A DNA stretch of 64,000 bases, from the NCBI RefSeq assembly GCF_004801885.1, contig NZ_SSSM01000001.1, positions 682,001 through 746,000 of the forward strand, in the 5' to 3' direction. The DNA comes from Naasia lichenicola. Its GTDB lineage: Bacteria; Actinomycetota; Actinomycetes; Actinomycetales; Microbacteriaceae. Both the position numbers and the translations under genes were made by a program. The notes beneath the pieces were generated by a model, which had not been told where the DNA came from, did no database searches, and saw only the letters and a program-made list of their open reading frames with translations. This document shows positions 16,453 through 24,887 of the stretch, piece by piece. How positions within the stretch are numbered: position 1 is the stretch's first letter; each line of letters begins with the position of its first letter.

Positions 16453-16962
16453 ATGTCTGAACCCATAGCGCCCTCGGGGCGCGGATCGCCGGCTCTGCTG
16501 ACATCCAAGGTGCCGCAGATCAGTGTCCTGTTCTGGGTCGGCTTCGGGCTCTCCCTGACCACCATCATCGTCGGCGCGCTCTTCCCCATCGCCCTTGCCG
16601 TGCAGTTCGCCACCAGGCGGTACGCGCCCGTCGTGTACTGGCTGACCGTGGTCCTGATCAGCCTCGTGGGCACTCTGATCACCGACAACCTCGGTGTGAT
16701 CGCCATTGCGTTCTTCGTCTTCAAGGCCAACGCGGTGGTCTGCTTCTGGGCGGCGTACATCATGACCCGGCCCCTCGGAGCCTCGATCGGCGACCTCACG
16801 TCCGCACCGACCGCAGATGGTGGCCTCGGTCTTGGATACACCATCACGAGTGTCGTCCTCGCAGCGGTGATCGTCGCCCTCGTCGCCCACCTATCGGTGC
16901 GGTTGGCAGCACAGCGGCGCCAGGTTCAAGGGTCGGCGGCCGCGGCGGCGGCGACGGTCTGA
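16453..16962 (+). CDS. COG4705-type membrane protein, internally shortened
   Basis: A 169-aa protein with four or five membrane spans. Its blocks VPQISVLFWV, YWLTVVLISLVGTLITDN, NAVVCFWAAYIMTRPLGAS and GGLGLGYTITS match the conserved ends of the COG4705 membrane-anchored family as I remember it. Family members are about 250 aa, and the middle section plus a segment after the first block appear to be missing in frame. It starts at the ATG at 16453 with GGTGGAGACG before it. The 204 bp upstream (16249-16452) hold nothing I recognise. A response regulator follows 45 bp later, suggesting joint expression. It may be a degraded or minimal version; function unknown. Confidence 0.65.
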   Translation: MSEPIAPSGRGSPALLTSKVPQISVLFWVGFGLSLTTIIVGALFPIALAVQFATRRYAPVVYWLTVVLISLVGTLITDNLGVIAIAFFVFKANAVVCFWAAYIMTRPLGASIGDLTSAPTADGGLGLGYTITSVVLAAVIVALVAHLSVRLAAQRRQVQGSAAAAAATV

Positions 16963-17007
16963 GGCGTCGACCTAGGATGCGAGATGTCCGCTCGGAAGGG
17001 AGCAGCC

Positions 17008-17685
17008 ATGCGCATCCTCGTCGTCGATGACGAACCGGAGATGGCCGCCCTCGTCTCACGCGGACTGACCAGCGAAGGACACGACGTCGTCTCCGCCCAT
17101 GACGGGGTTACTGCCCTCGGCGAGGTGCTGGAATCCCCGTTCGAGCTAGCCGTTCTCGACGTCATGCTCCCCGGAATGTCGGGCTTCGAACTCTGCCGAC
17201 GGATCAAAGAGAGGGACGAGACCACCGCAGTCATTCTGCTGACTGCCCGTGACGCAGTCGACGATCGGGTCCGCGGCCTCGACGCGGGCGCGGACGACTA
17301 CATGATCAAGCCGTTCGCCTTCGCGGAGCTCGCTGCCCGTGTCCGCGCGGTCCGTCGCCGGGATGCTCTCAGCGCGCCCGCCCGGATGGAGGTCGGGACC
17401 GTCGTCATCGATCTCCGCCGTCATCGCGTTCGATGCGGGGAGAAGGACCTACCCGTCAGTCGCACCGAGTTCGACGTCCTCCGGGTGCTCGCCGAGAAGG
17501 TGAGAGAGACGGTGAGCCGGGCCCAACTGCTCGGCGAGGTGTGGGGGACAACCGAAAACATCGATCCGAACATCGTCGACCAGTACGTCAGCTACCTGCG
17601 CCGCAAGCTCGACGCCTCGGGCGCGGACGTGCGAATCGTGACGGCGCGGGGTGTGGGGTTCTCGCTCGTCACCTCCGAAGCATGA
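17008..17685 (+). CDS. OmpR-family response regulator
   Basis: A 225-aa protein. The receiver domain occupies about 1-115, with acidic pocket VVDDEPE, phospho-acceptor Asp in LAVLDVMLPGMSGF and Lys in MIKPFAF. The C-terminal winged helix occupies about 130-225 (LPVSRTEFDVLRVLAEK, YVSYLRRKLD). The ATG at 17008 lies behind GGAAGGGAG and begins directly with the receiver strand, so it is preferred to the ATG at 16984. The stop overlaps the kinase start (ATGA), making a coupled two-component operon. Confidence 0.9.
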   Translation: MRILVVDDEPEMAALVSRGLTSEGHDVVSAHDGVTALGEVLESPFELAVLDVMLPGMSGFELCRRIKERDETTAVILLTARDAVDDRVRGLDAGADDYMIKPFAFAELAARVRAVRRRDALSAPARMEVGTVVIDLRRHRVRCGEKDLPVSRTEFDVLRVLAEKVRETVSRAQLLGEVWGTTENIDPNIVDQYVSYLRRKLDASGADVRIVTARGVGFSLVTSEA

Positions 17686-19091
17686 CGGCAGGAGCGCCGA
17701 CGTCCGGTCGGACGCCACTGTTCGGTCGCGTCGGACTCCGCACTCGGATCGCCGGCGGCAGTCTAATAATCGCCATCCTGCTGTCGGTGATCGCGGGCAT
17801 CATCGTCAACGCTCAGATCAAGCGAATCGCTCGTGACGGCACGGTTCAAGTACTCGTGAGCGACGCCGCTCCATTCGTGGTCGCGCTGCAGAACGAACCG
17901 GGAGATAGCTTCGATGCGGCAGGACCTGGGCAGCTGGTCGCCGTCATCGATCCTGCCGGCGTCGCCCAAGTGGACACGCTTCCCGAAGAGCTGAGCGAGG
18001 CAGTGCGCCACCAGGACGTCGCCGACGGGACGAGCACGACGCTCGCGGCCGGCGATGAGTATGTGGTGTACACGACGGAAGTGCAGATTGCGGGCCGAAC
18101 CTGGACGGTCATCTCCGCGCGCGCGGCCAGCGAAGAGGACACGGTGACGGATCAGCTGCGCAACCTCCTCTTCGTCCTGCTCGCGGTGATCGACCTCGCT
18201 GTGGGCGGTACTGCCTGGCTGCTTTCGTCCGCCGCGCTCGCGCCCGTCGGGCGCCTCCGCGAGAGTGCGCAGACTCTAAGCACCGGGCCAGGATCGGATC
18301 TTCTTCCCGTGGGTGCGGCGAACGACGAGATCGCGCAGCTCGCGCGCACCCTCAACGAGCTCATCGAACGGCTTCGCGCTTCGGCGGATCGTGAACGACA
18401 GCTCGTCTCGGACGCGAGCCATGAACTGCGCACCCCACTCGCGATTTTGCGAACTCAGCTCGAACTGGCGAGAACTGAGGCGTTGTCGATCGAGCAGCTC
18501 GTCGCCGATATTGAAGGCGCGGAGCGAAGTGCTGCCCGGCTTGAGTCGCTCGTTAATTCGCTCCTTGTGCTGTCAACGATCGAGTCCGCGGCCTCCACCG
18601 CTGCTTCAGCTACGGGCGTCTCCCTCGAGCGCGAAGTTTCCGAGGCCGTCGAGCGCGTACGGTTCCGCACTACGGGTTCAGCAATCGTCGTCCACTACGC
18701 AATAGGTGAGGCGTTGGACCTCGCGACACATTACGGTGTGCAGGACGAAGACTTCGGGCGGTTGGTCGACAACCTATTGAGCAACTCCATCGCCGCTCTG
18801 GGCCGATCCGGCCAGATTAGGGTGCGGATCTCCTTCGCCTCGGAGGGCCTGGAGCTATCCGTTGAGGATACCGGCGGGGGCCTTGATCCGGCATTCGCGC
18901 CGCTCGCGCTCGAGCGCTTCACCCGTGCCGATGACGCGCGTGCCCGCCGCGAAGGAGCTGGCCTCGGATTGGCCATCGTTGCCGCAATCGTCGCGAGAGC
19001 GAGCGGAAGCGTCACGCTCGACAACCGGCCGGGTGACGGGCTTACAGTCGTCCTGAACATCCCACCCTCGGAGACGGGCATGGCGACGTAG
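17682..19091 (+). CDS. Membrane sensor histidine kinase
   Basis: A 469-aa kinase with a first membrane segment at about 27-46 (GGSLIIAILLSVIAGIIV), an extracytoplasmic sensor region, a second span at about 160-185 (LLFVLLAVIDLAVGGTAWLL), HAMP, then HisKA with phospho-acceptor His in SDASHELRTPLAILR. The HATPase part shows the N-box DNLLSNSIAAL, G1 DTGGGLDPAF and G2 GAGLGLAIV. The start overlaps the response-regulator stop. The sensed signal is unknown; the neighbouring PAP2 and membrane genes hint at an envelope signal (inference). Confidence 0.9.
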   Translation: MTAGAPTSGRTPLFGRVGLRTRIAGGSLIIAILLSVIAGIIVNAQIKRIARDGTVQVLVSDAAPFVVALQNEPGDSFDAAGPGQLVAVIDPAGVAQVDTLPEELSEAVRHQDVADGTSTTLAAGDEYVVYTTEVQIAGRTWTVISARAASEEDTVTDQLRNLLFVLLAVIDLAVGGTAWLLSSAALAPVGRLRESAQTLSTGPGSDLLPVGAANDEIAQLARTLNELIERLRASADRERQLVSDASHELRTPLAILRTQLELARTEALSIEQLVADIEGAERSAARLESLVNSLLVLSTIESAASTAASATGVSLEREVSEAVERVRFRTTGSAIVVHYAIGEALDLATHYGVQDEDFGRLVDNLLSNSIAALGRSGQIRVRISFASEGLELSVEDTGGGLDPAFAPLALERFTRADDARARREGAGLGLAIVAAIVARASGSVTLDNRPGDGLTVVLNIPPSETGMAT

Positions 19092-19205
19092 TGACCAATG
19101 AAGGAACCACATCGCGTCGCCAGCGGGACCCGCCTTTCTGCTGTGCGACACTGCACTGCTCAACCAGCACACGCCGTTGAAGAGGCGGATTGCGTCGCCA
19201 TTTAC

Positions 19206-19569
19206 ATGCGCCTTGAACTCACTCCGCTGATGGTGGGGGACATCGCCCCCAGCAAGGCCTTTCACGTGGACGAAGTCGGATTCAACCTCGATCACGATGT
19301 GGAGCCAGGCGATGGAATGCGCGTCGTCCAGCTGACGCCGCCAGGTTCAGCGCGCTCGATCGTCATCGGGACCGGAATGCTCGGCAGCAACGCGTCGCCG
19401 GCGCAGGGCCTCCATCTCGTGGTAGACGATCTCGCCCTAGCTTGCAGCACTGCTACTGAGCAGTGGGGTCGACGTGTCGTATATCAGCGACATGGGAGGC
19501 GGTCTCCGCTACGCCTACTTCTCCGATCCCGACGACAACTCCTGGGCGCTTCAAGAGGTCACGAAATGA
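19206..19569 (+). pseudogene. VOC/glyoxalase family gene, frameshifted
   Basis: The first frame reads MRLELTPLMVGD, AFHVDEVGFNLDHDVEPGDG and GLHLVVDDLA, matching the start of a small VOC-family protein. After about 19438 the match continues only in the +1 frame (LLSSGVDVSYISDMGGGLRY, AYFSDPDDNSWALQEVTK, then stop). A single-base length change therefore splits the gene. Both halves together would give about 120 aa, normal for the family. It lies inside the element, between the kinase gene and the integrase remnant. A sequencing error is the alternative explanation. Confidence 0.7.
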
Positions 19570-19570
19570 C

Positions 19571-19690
19571 GCATCACTCGCGATCAGCTCTGGCGCCAAC
19601 GTGAAGGCAGTGCAGCGGGATCTGGAGTCCGTAGTGGCACGCCTGGATCAGGTAGTGGCCTCTTCGAATGTGTTCAAAATGTGGCCAAAC
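19571..19690 (+). pseudogene. Tyrosine recombinase (integrase) C-terminal remnant
   Basis: The frame reads ASLAISSGANVKAVQR, the hallmark sequence just before the catalytic LGH of actinobacterial tyrosine integrases, and then jumps to DLESVVARLDQVVASSNVFK, typical of the integrase tail after the catalytic Tyr. The LGHxxxxxTxxxY block is deleted, so the product cannot be active. No N-terminal part is present. It sits next to the tRNA-Leu attachment site, where such integrase genes normally lie. The 117 bp from 19691 to the tRNA contain the repeat copy and nothing else I can name. Confidence 0.65.
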
Positions 19691-19767
19691 TCGTTCACAT
19701 CGTTAGCCAACAGGAAATGGAAAAGGCCACAGATCCTCGGGTATTCCGCCGATCTGAAGCCTTTGCA

Positions 19768-19835
19768 CTGTCTCAACCAGTTCGTGTGGCCTCTGCTGAA
19801 GCCGATGTGTCCGAGGGGGGACTTGAACCCCCACG
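19768..19835 (+). repeat. Att-like repeat at the tRNA-Leu 3' end (proximal copy)
   Basis: A 68-bp partner of 15136-15207. Its right part is the 3' end of the intact tRNA-Leu (19808 onward) and its left part the flanking 40 bp. Together with the distal copy it bounds a 4.6-kb segment. Confidence 0.75.
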
Positions 19836-19892
19836 CCCTATACGGGCACTAGCACCTCAAGCTAGCGCGTCTGCCATTTCCGCCACCCGGAC
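19808..19892 (-). tRNA. tRNA-Leu (anticodon GAG)
   Basis: On the minus strand the 85-nt sequence folds as a class II tRNA. The acceptor stem is GTCCGGG/CTCGGAC with discriminator A, the anticodon stem CTAGC/GCTAG holds the loop TTGAGGT (anticodon GAG), the variable arm is GTGCCCGTATAGGGC-like, and the T-arm is GGGGG-TTCAAGT-CCCCC. The CCA end is not encoded. Its 3' end is the integration target of the element lying at lower coordinates. Confidence 0.93.
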
Positions 19893-19982
19893 GAGTGGGC
19901 CCCGGGATCGCCAGGGCCGACAGAGACATTATCACGAAGCGGCATGCCCTCTCGGACACGGCCGCCTGCGTGCGTCGGCCGA

Positions 19983-20291
19983 TCAGGAGCGCGGCGGGTC
20001 TCCCGCCAGACCGGCCGAGGTCAGGAGCTCGGCGAGCTCGATGAGCGCATCGGGGATGGCCTCGAACGGCCCGCTTCGGGGAAATCCGGGGAGGCTCGGG
20101 TAGAGGAAGTACCCGCCGGTCTCCTCGCGGATGCAGGCGAAGGCGGCGATGCCCGTGTCGACGGGAGCCGCGGGGCGGACGACCCATTCGCCGGAGAGCT
20201 CGGTGGGGTGGGCGGAGAGGGATGCGAGTGTTGTCGACGGTTCGGACGTGTCGCTGTCCGGTACCGATCGGGGATCTTCGGTGACAGTCAT
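19983..20291 (-). CDS. Hypothetical protein
   Basis: A 102-aa protein with a disordered N terminus (SDTSEPSTTLASLSAHPTEL) and a compact C-terminal half (GEWVVRPAAPVDTGIAAFAC, IREETGGYFLYPSLPGFPRS). No family is recognised. Codon third positions are strongly G/C, as in its neighbours, which supports expression. It lies downstream of the acetyltransferase gene on the same strand with a 111-bp gap. Confidence 0.6.
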   Translation of the reverse strand: MTVTEDPRSVPDSDTSEPSTTLASLSAHPTELSGEWVVRPAAPVDTGIAAFACIREETGGYFLYPSLPGFPRSGPFEAIPDALIELAELLTSAGLAGDPPRS

Positions 20292-20402
20292 GCGGGGGAA
20301 TGTATTCCTGGCGCGGGCGACGCGCCCGCCCGATCGATCGGCGCGCCGCGAAAAACGGATCCTGTCGGCGCGTCGACCTGGCGGTTGGAGGTTGTGAGCG
20401 GC

Positions 20403-20957
20403 TCAGCCGACTCGGATCCGCCACACTCCGGCGCGCATGAGGCTGCCTTTCGGGTACTCCACGTCCTCCTCGCCGACCTTCTCGAAGCCCGCACTGCGGC
20501 AGACGGCGTTGGAGGGCACGTTGCCCACCCCGGGGAACGCGTAGAGCCACTCGAAGCGGGCGAAGCCTCGCGCGCGCCGCACGACCTCACGCGCGGCCGC
20601 GCTGGCAAGGCCCTGCCCTTGGAACTCGGGCAGGATGCTCCACCCGGTCTCCCACCCCGGGTCGCCCTGCCAGTCGGACGGCCAGATGCCGATCGATCCG
20701 ACGCTGCGCGCATCGGCTGCTCCCAGGTCGGCTGCCCCCGGGTCCGTCAGGCGATCGATCCGCCACATGTGCGATTCGCCCGCCGCCTCGATGCCCACGT
20801 AGCGCGCGTGCCGGGCGAGCAGCTTCTCCTCGGTCTCGGGACCGCCGAGGTGCGCCGTCATCTCGGGCGCATTGATCCGTCGGAGCAATCCGAGGTCCCC
20901 GTCGCTCCATGGGCGGAGGATCAGCTCCGGCCCGTCCGCTCTGTCTCGCTCGATCAT
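20403..20957 (-). CDS. GNAT family N-acetyltransferase (RimJ/RimL-like)
   Basis: A 184-aa protein with the typical RimJ/RimL start LILRPWSDGDLGLLRRI. The acetyl-CoA loop region is GWSILPEFQGQGLASAAARE and the C-terminal motif SNAVCRSAGFEKVGEED. The ATG at 20957 starts directly before the first strand; the longer frame to 21164 runs into a region antisense to the flavoenzyme gene. The acceptor substrate is unknown. Confidence 0.85.
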   Translation of the reverse strand: MIERDRADGPELILRPWSDGDLGLLRRINAPEMTAHLGGPETEEKLLARHARYVGIEAAGESHMWRIDRLTDPGAADLGAADARSVGSIGIWPSDWQGDPGWETGWSILPEFQGQGLASAAAREVVRRARGFARFEWLYAFPGVGNVPSNAVCRSAGFEKVGEEDVEYPKGSLMRAGVWRIRVG

Positions 20958-21093
20958 GTCCGGAGGATATTGCGCGCATCCGACGCTGGGGCAGCCGCCC
21001 CTTGAGCCGGAGCCCCGACCGGACGATGCTGGGTGCCGCCGCCCCGCCAGCAGGCGACGCAGATCGCGCCCGCGCTCCATCGAAGGAGAACCC

Positions 21094-22488
21094 ATGACCG
21101 TGCAGATAACCGCCGAGGACATCGCGCAGGAGCTCGGCATCTCCGTGCGAGGGCCGGTGCTCACCGCCGACGCCCCCGACTACGCCGCAGAGGTGGCCGC
21201 CTTCAATCTGGCAGTCAGCCAGCACCCTCTGGTGGCCGTCGGGGCTCTCGATGCCGAGGACGTGGCAACCGTCGTTCAGGTCGCGCGACTGCACGGCTGG
21301 AAGGTCGCGGTGCAGACCACCGGACACGGTGCGATGCACCCCATCGACGCCCAGATCCTCATCTCGACCAGACGGCTCGACGCCGTCGACATCGACGCCC
21401 AGGCGAAGGTGGCGCGGATCGGTGGGGGAGTCCGGTGGGCTGCTGTCGTCCCCGCTGCGGCCGAGCACGGGCTCCTGCCGATCACCGGCTCCTCGCCGAA
21501 CGTCGGCGTGGTCGGCTACCTGATGGGCGGCGGACTCGGGCCACTGGCTCGCAGCTTCGGCTACAGCTCGGACTACGTCGTCGGCGCCACCGTCGTCAGC
21601 GGCACCGGCGAGATCCTCGAGGTCAGCGCAGACGCGCACCCCGATCTGTTCTGGGCGATCCGGGGCGGCAAGTACGAGCTCGGCATCGTCACCGAGATCC
21701 GGGTGCGGCTCATCGAGCTCAGCACCATCTACGGCGGGGCGCTGCTGTTCGGCACCGACGACATCGAGCGGGTCCTGCGCGGCTGGGCCGAATGGACGCT
21801 GAGCGCTCCCGATGCGGTCACCACCAGCCTGCTGGTGGCGAAGTTCCCGGATCTGGATCTCCTGCCGCCGTTCCTGCGCGGGCGTCAGGTCGCCATGCTC
21901 CGCTTCGCCTACCCCGGAGATCCCGACGAGGGCGCGCGGCTGGCCGCCCCGCTCCGCGCCCTGGCGACCGCCGAGCAGGACGCCATCCGGCCTCTGGCCA
22001 GCACGGACCTCGGGCAGATCCACAACGACCCGACCGATCCAGGGCCGAGCTGGCTGCGCGGCGCCTTCCTCTCCGCGCTGCCCGCCGAAGCGGCCTCGAT
22101 CCTCCTCGAGACCTTCACCGCGCCGGACGCGCCGTACACGATGCTGGAACTGCGGCACTACGGCGGTGCTCTCGTCGAATCCGCCGTCGACTCGGCGGTG
22201 GGGGGTCGCGATGTGCACATCGCCATGGGCTTCGGCGGCTTCAATCCGACGCGGTTCGCCGACCTGCCCTCTGCAGCGGATGCACTGCTCGATCGGCTCG
22301 AACCCTGGCTCGCGCCGGAGACCAACATCAACTTCACCGGCGACCAGTTCGGAGCGCGCCACCCCCTCGCGGCGTGGTCCGATGAGAAGGCATCCCGGAT
22401 CGCCGGGGTGCAGGGGAGGTACGATCCCGACGGACTGTTCCACTGGTGGGACGCCGGCGAGCGCGGAGCTGTCGGAGCCGAGCGCTAG
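21094..22488 (+). CDS. FAD-binding PCMH/BBE oxidoreductase
   Basis: A 464-aa flavoprotein of the berberine-bridge / 6-hydroxynicotine oxidase type. The FAD domain occupies about 40-210, with QTTGHGAMH carrying the His expected to link covalently to FAD, then GSSPNVGVVGYLMGGGLGPL and DLFWAIRGGKYELGIVTEI. The BBE-type C terminus DPDGLFHWW is present. The ATG at 21094 follows GAAGGAGA. It diverges from a GNAT gene and is followed after 32 bp by a small conserved-looking gene. The substrate (sugar, amine or alkaloid) cannot be told. Confidence 0.88.
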   Translation: MTVQITAEDIAQELGISVRGPVLTADAPDYAAEVAAFNLAVSQHPLVAVGALDAEDVATVVQVARLHGWKVAVQTTGHGAMHPIDAQILISTRRLDAVDIDAQAKVARIGGGVRWAAVVPAAAEHGLLPITGSSPNVGVVGYLMGGGLGPLARSFGYSSDYVVGATVVSGTGEILEVSADAHPDLFWAIRGGKYELGIVTEIRVRLIELSTIYGGALLFGTDDIERVLRGWAEWTLSAPDAVTTSLLVAKFPDLDLLPPFLRGRQVAMLRFAYPGDPDEGARLAAPLRALATAEQDAIRPLASTDLGQIHNDPTDPGPSWLRGAFLSALPAEAASILLETFTAPDAPYTMLELRHYGGALVESAVDSAVGGRDVHIAMGFGGFNPTRFADLPSAADALLDRLEPWLAPETNINFTGDQFGARHPLAAWSDEKASRIAGVQGRYDPDGLFHWWDAGERGAVGAER

Positions 22489-22520
22489 CCAGCGGGGGCG
22501 CCACCGCGCAGACTCGAGTC

Positions 22521-22871
22521 ATGAATCTCGTCATCCAGCTGTGGACGCCGACCATGGCGTTCTTCGAGGCCGCTCCGATCAAGCGCGCCGAGGCGATCAC
22601 TCAGATCCGCAGCTCGATCGCGGCGGTCCCGGGAGTCGAGTCGCTCGGCTGGGGACAGATCGACGCCGAGGCCCCGCACAGCTCGGCGCACAGCTGGGTG
22701 TCCGTCTGGCAGGTCGACGTCGACACGGACGGCGACGCCCTCATGTCCCTCCTGGAGACCGCGGGCTGGTTCCACTGGTTCGATTCGACCACCGTGCGCA
22801 GCGAGATCTCGCGCTTGGTCGACGCCGATGACGCGCTGATCGCCATCCCGCACATCGAGGGCACCCTCTGA
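22521..22871 (+). CDS. Hypothetical small protein following the flavoenzyme
   Basis: A 116-aa protein beginning MNLVIQLWTPTMAFFEA. A likely ferredoxin-like alpha/beta fold is suggested by alternating strands and helices (SWVSVWQVDVDTDGDALMSL, GWFHWFDSTTVRSEISRLVD). No named family is recognised; dimeric alpha-beta-barrel monooxygenase-like proteins share this layout. It is 32 bp after the FAD oxidoreductase, so the two may be co-transcribed. Confidence 0.6.
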   Translation: MNLVIQLWTPTMAFFEAAPIKRAEAITQIRSSIAAVPGVESLGWGQIDAEAPHSSAHSWVSVWQVDVDTDGDALMSLLETAGWFHWFDSTTVRSEISRLVDADDALIAIPHIEGTL

Positions 22872-22926
22872 CAGAGCTGATCCGGCCGCGAGACCGACCG
22901 TCGGAAGCGCCTTGTACGGTGGACGG

Positions 22927-24291
22927 GTGACCGACCAGGCCAGCGCCAGTTCTCCGTCCCATCCCGACTCGAGCCCCGACTCGAGCGCAGACTCGAGCAC
23001 TGCGCTCAGCGCGACCGCACGCATCGCGCAGGAGCTCATCCGGTTCCCGAGCGTCAACTGGGGCGAGGGGCGCAGCGACGGCGAGACCGAAGCCGCCCAG
23101 TACGTCGAGGCGAAGCTCGCGGCCCTCGGCCTGAAGCCGCAGCTGTTCGAGCCCGAGCCCGGTCGCGTCTCCGTGATCGCGCGGGTGGACGGCAGCGGAT
23201 CCGGCACGGATGCGCTGGTGGTGCATGGTCACCTCGACGTGGTGCCCGCCGACCCGACGAACTGGACCGTCGATCCGTTCGCGGGCGAGATCCGCGACGG
23301 GATGCTCTGGGGTCGGGGCGCCGTCGACATGAAGAACATGGACGCCATGATCCTCACGGCGCTCGGCGAGATCCTCGGCGCGGGGGAGCGACCGGCGAGG
23401 GATCTCGTCGTGGCGTTCTTCGCCGACGAGGAGGCCGGAGGCGTCCGCGGATCGCAGTGGGTGGTCGAGAACCACCCGCACCTGTTCGCCGGAGCCACCG
23501 AGGCGATCAGCGAGGTCGGCGGCTACTCCGTCAGCTTCGGCGACCAGCGCTCGTACCTGCTGCAGACCGGCGAGAAGGCGCTGATCTGGATCAAGCTGAT
23601 CGCCCGCGCCCCCGCCGCGCACGGCTCACGACTGATCCGCGACAACGCCGTCACCCGACTCGCAGAGGCGGTCGTCGCGCTGGGGCGCGAGGACTGGCCC
23701 ATCCAGCTCACCGACACGACCCGGCAGCTGCTCGCCCGGGTCGGCGAGATCCTCGGCGTCGACCCCGAGCAGGTCGGCCCTGACGAGCTCATCCTGCGCA
23801 CGGGCACCGCGGCCGGATTCATCCTCGCCACCCTCCGCGTGACCACGAACCCGACGGGTCTGACCGCGGGCTACAAGCACAACGTGATCCCCGAAGAGGC
23901 CAGCGCGCTCATCGACATCCGCTGCCTGCCGGGGGAGGAGGAGCAGACTCTCGCCCGCGTCCGCGAGCTGATCGGCCCTGACGTCGAGCTGCAGACCATG
24001 CACACCGACATCGGGCTGGAGACGCCGTTCGACGGTCCGCTCGTCGACACGATGGTCGGCCTGCTGCAGAAGCACGATCCGGGAGCCACCGTCCTGCCGT
24101 ACCTGATGTCAGGCGGCACCGACAACAAGGCCCTCGATCAGCTGGGTATCCGCGGCTACGGATTCGCTCCGCTCCAGCTGCCACCCGACCTCGACTTCCC
24201 GGCCATGTTCCACGGCGTCGACGAGCGCGTGCCGCTCGCCGCCCTCGACTTCGGGCACCGGGTGCTGACGGAGCTCCTCCGCAGCTACTGA
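22927..24291 (+). CDS. M20 family metallopeptidase (dipeptidase / DapE-ArgE-like)
   Basis: A 454-aa enzyme. The first metal motif is VVHGHLDVVPAD, followed by WGRGAVDMKNMDA, then the catalytic-base motif FADEEAGG and the dimerisation domain. Late conserved elements are YLMSGGTDNKALDQLGI and FHGVDERVP. The GTG at 22927 is preferred; a TTG at 22912 would add five residues. The first 20 residues are a Ser/Asp-rich tail encoded by an in-frame 12-bp repeat. It likely hydrolyses a cytosolic peptide or N-acyl amino acid. Confidence 0.88.
   Translation: MTDQASASSPSHPDSSPDSSADSSTALSATARIAQELIRFPSVNWGEGRSDGETEAAQYVEAKLAALGLKPQLFEPEPGRVSVIARVDGSGSGTDALVVHGHLDVVPADPTNWTVDPFAGEIRDGMLWGRGAVDMKNMDAMILTALGEILGAGERPARDLVVAFFADEEAGGVRGSQWVVENHPHLFAGATEAISEVGGYSVSFGDQRSYLLQTGEKALIWIKLIARAPAAHGSRLIRDNAVTRLAEAVVALGREDWPIQLTDTTRQLLARVGEILGVDPEQVGPDELILRTGTAAGFILATLRVTTNPTGLTAGYKHNVIPEEASALIDIRCLPGEEEQTLARVRELIGPDVELQTMHTDIGLETPFDGPLVDTMVGLLQKHDPGATVLPYLMSGGTDNKALDQLGIRGYGFAPLQLPPDLDFPAMFHGVDERVPLAALDFGHRVLTELLRSY
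22966..22998 (+). repeat. In-frame 12-bp tandem repeat in the M20 gene
   Basis: GACTCGAGC occurs three times with a 12-bp period, coding four-residue units of the SPDS type at the N terminus. Gain or loss of a unit would keep the frame. Confidence 0.7.
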
Positions 24292-24326
24292 CAGCCGATG
24301 CGTGCCGGAGCGAGCCGGAACCTTGG

Positions 24327-24887
24327 TCAGAAGCCCCCTTCGGAGAACGGCTGCTCGTTGCCGGTGTCCTCGTCGACCTCAGTGGCGCAGAGGACTGATC
24401 CGAGGTCGAAGTGGCCCGTGTAGTCGCGGCGCCATCCGCGGTCGGCCACGACCTTGACCCAGAGGTGGAAGTCCCTGTCCGCGCCGTAGACGAAGGTGCC
24501 GGGGTTGAGCCCCATCGCCCATCGGAAGCTGCGGGCGTCGTTCGGGAAGGTGTTCGAGTTCGTGTACCCGGTCGAGTCGCGGGTGATGAGGTAGCCGGGG
24601 TCGTAGGCCGAGCGCAGCTCGTACTTGATCTTGAAGCCTGTGACGTGATTGGCGCCGAACTCCTGGGTTCGCACGCTGGCGGAAACGGTGCAGAGATCGC
24701 CGGTCGTGTTCGTATTGGTGACGATCGGACCGGAGGTCAGCCACACCTGGAACTGCGCCGCGGAGCCGTACGCGTTCGCCGGCGCGGCTGGCGCGGCGAA
24801 CATCGCGCCCATTGCGGCAACCAGCACGGCGCCGGCCACTACGACGCGAGCGACGCGACGACGGAATCGCCCCTCAGTCGCGGCCAT
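24327..24887 (-). CDS. Secreted protein of unknown function
   Basis: A 186-aa protein with a clear signal peptide: Arg-rich start RFRRRVARVV, hydrophobic core VAGAVLVAAMGAMFAA and an Ala-rich cleavage region PAAPANAYG. The mature part contains two cysteines (DLCTVSAS and VLCATEVDED) that could form a disulfide, and many aromatic residues in a beta-rich pattern. No family is recognised. Its ATG overlaps the stop of the upstream lipoprotein gene (TGATG), so the two are translated together. Confidence 0.72.
   Translation of the reverse strand: MAATEGRFRRRVARVVVAGAVLVAAMGAMFAAPAAPANAYGSAAQFQVWLTSGPIVTNTNTTGDLCTVSASVRTQEFGANHVTGFKIKYELRSAYDPGYLITRDSTGYTNSNTFPNDARSFRWAMGLNPGTFVYGADRDFHLWVKVVADRGWRRDYTGHFDLGSVLCATEVDEDTGNEQPFSEGGF

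Noticed and set aside
19691-19852. Coding continuation of the integrase remnant over the tRNA, ending CPRGDLNPHALYGH
   Set aside because: This peptide is a familiar artefact of reading a tRNA-Leu gene as protein.
20299-20332. GC hairpin GGCGCGGGCG/CGCCCGCC between two minus-strand genes
   Set aside because: Imperfect and of a kind expected by chance in high-GC spacers; not convincing as terminator or operator.
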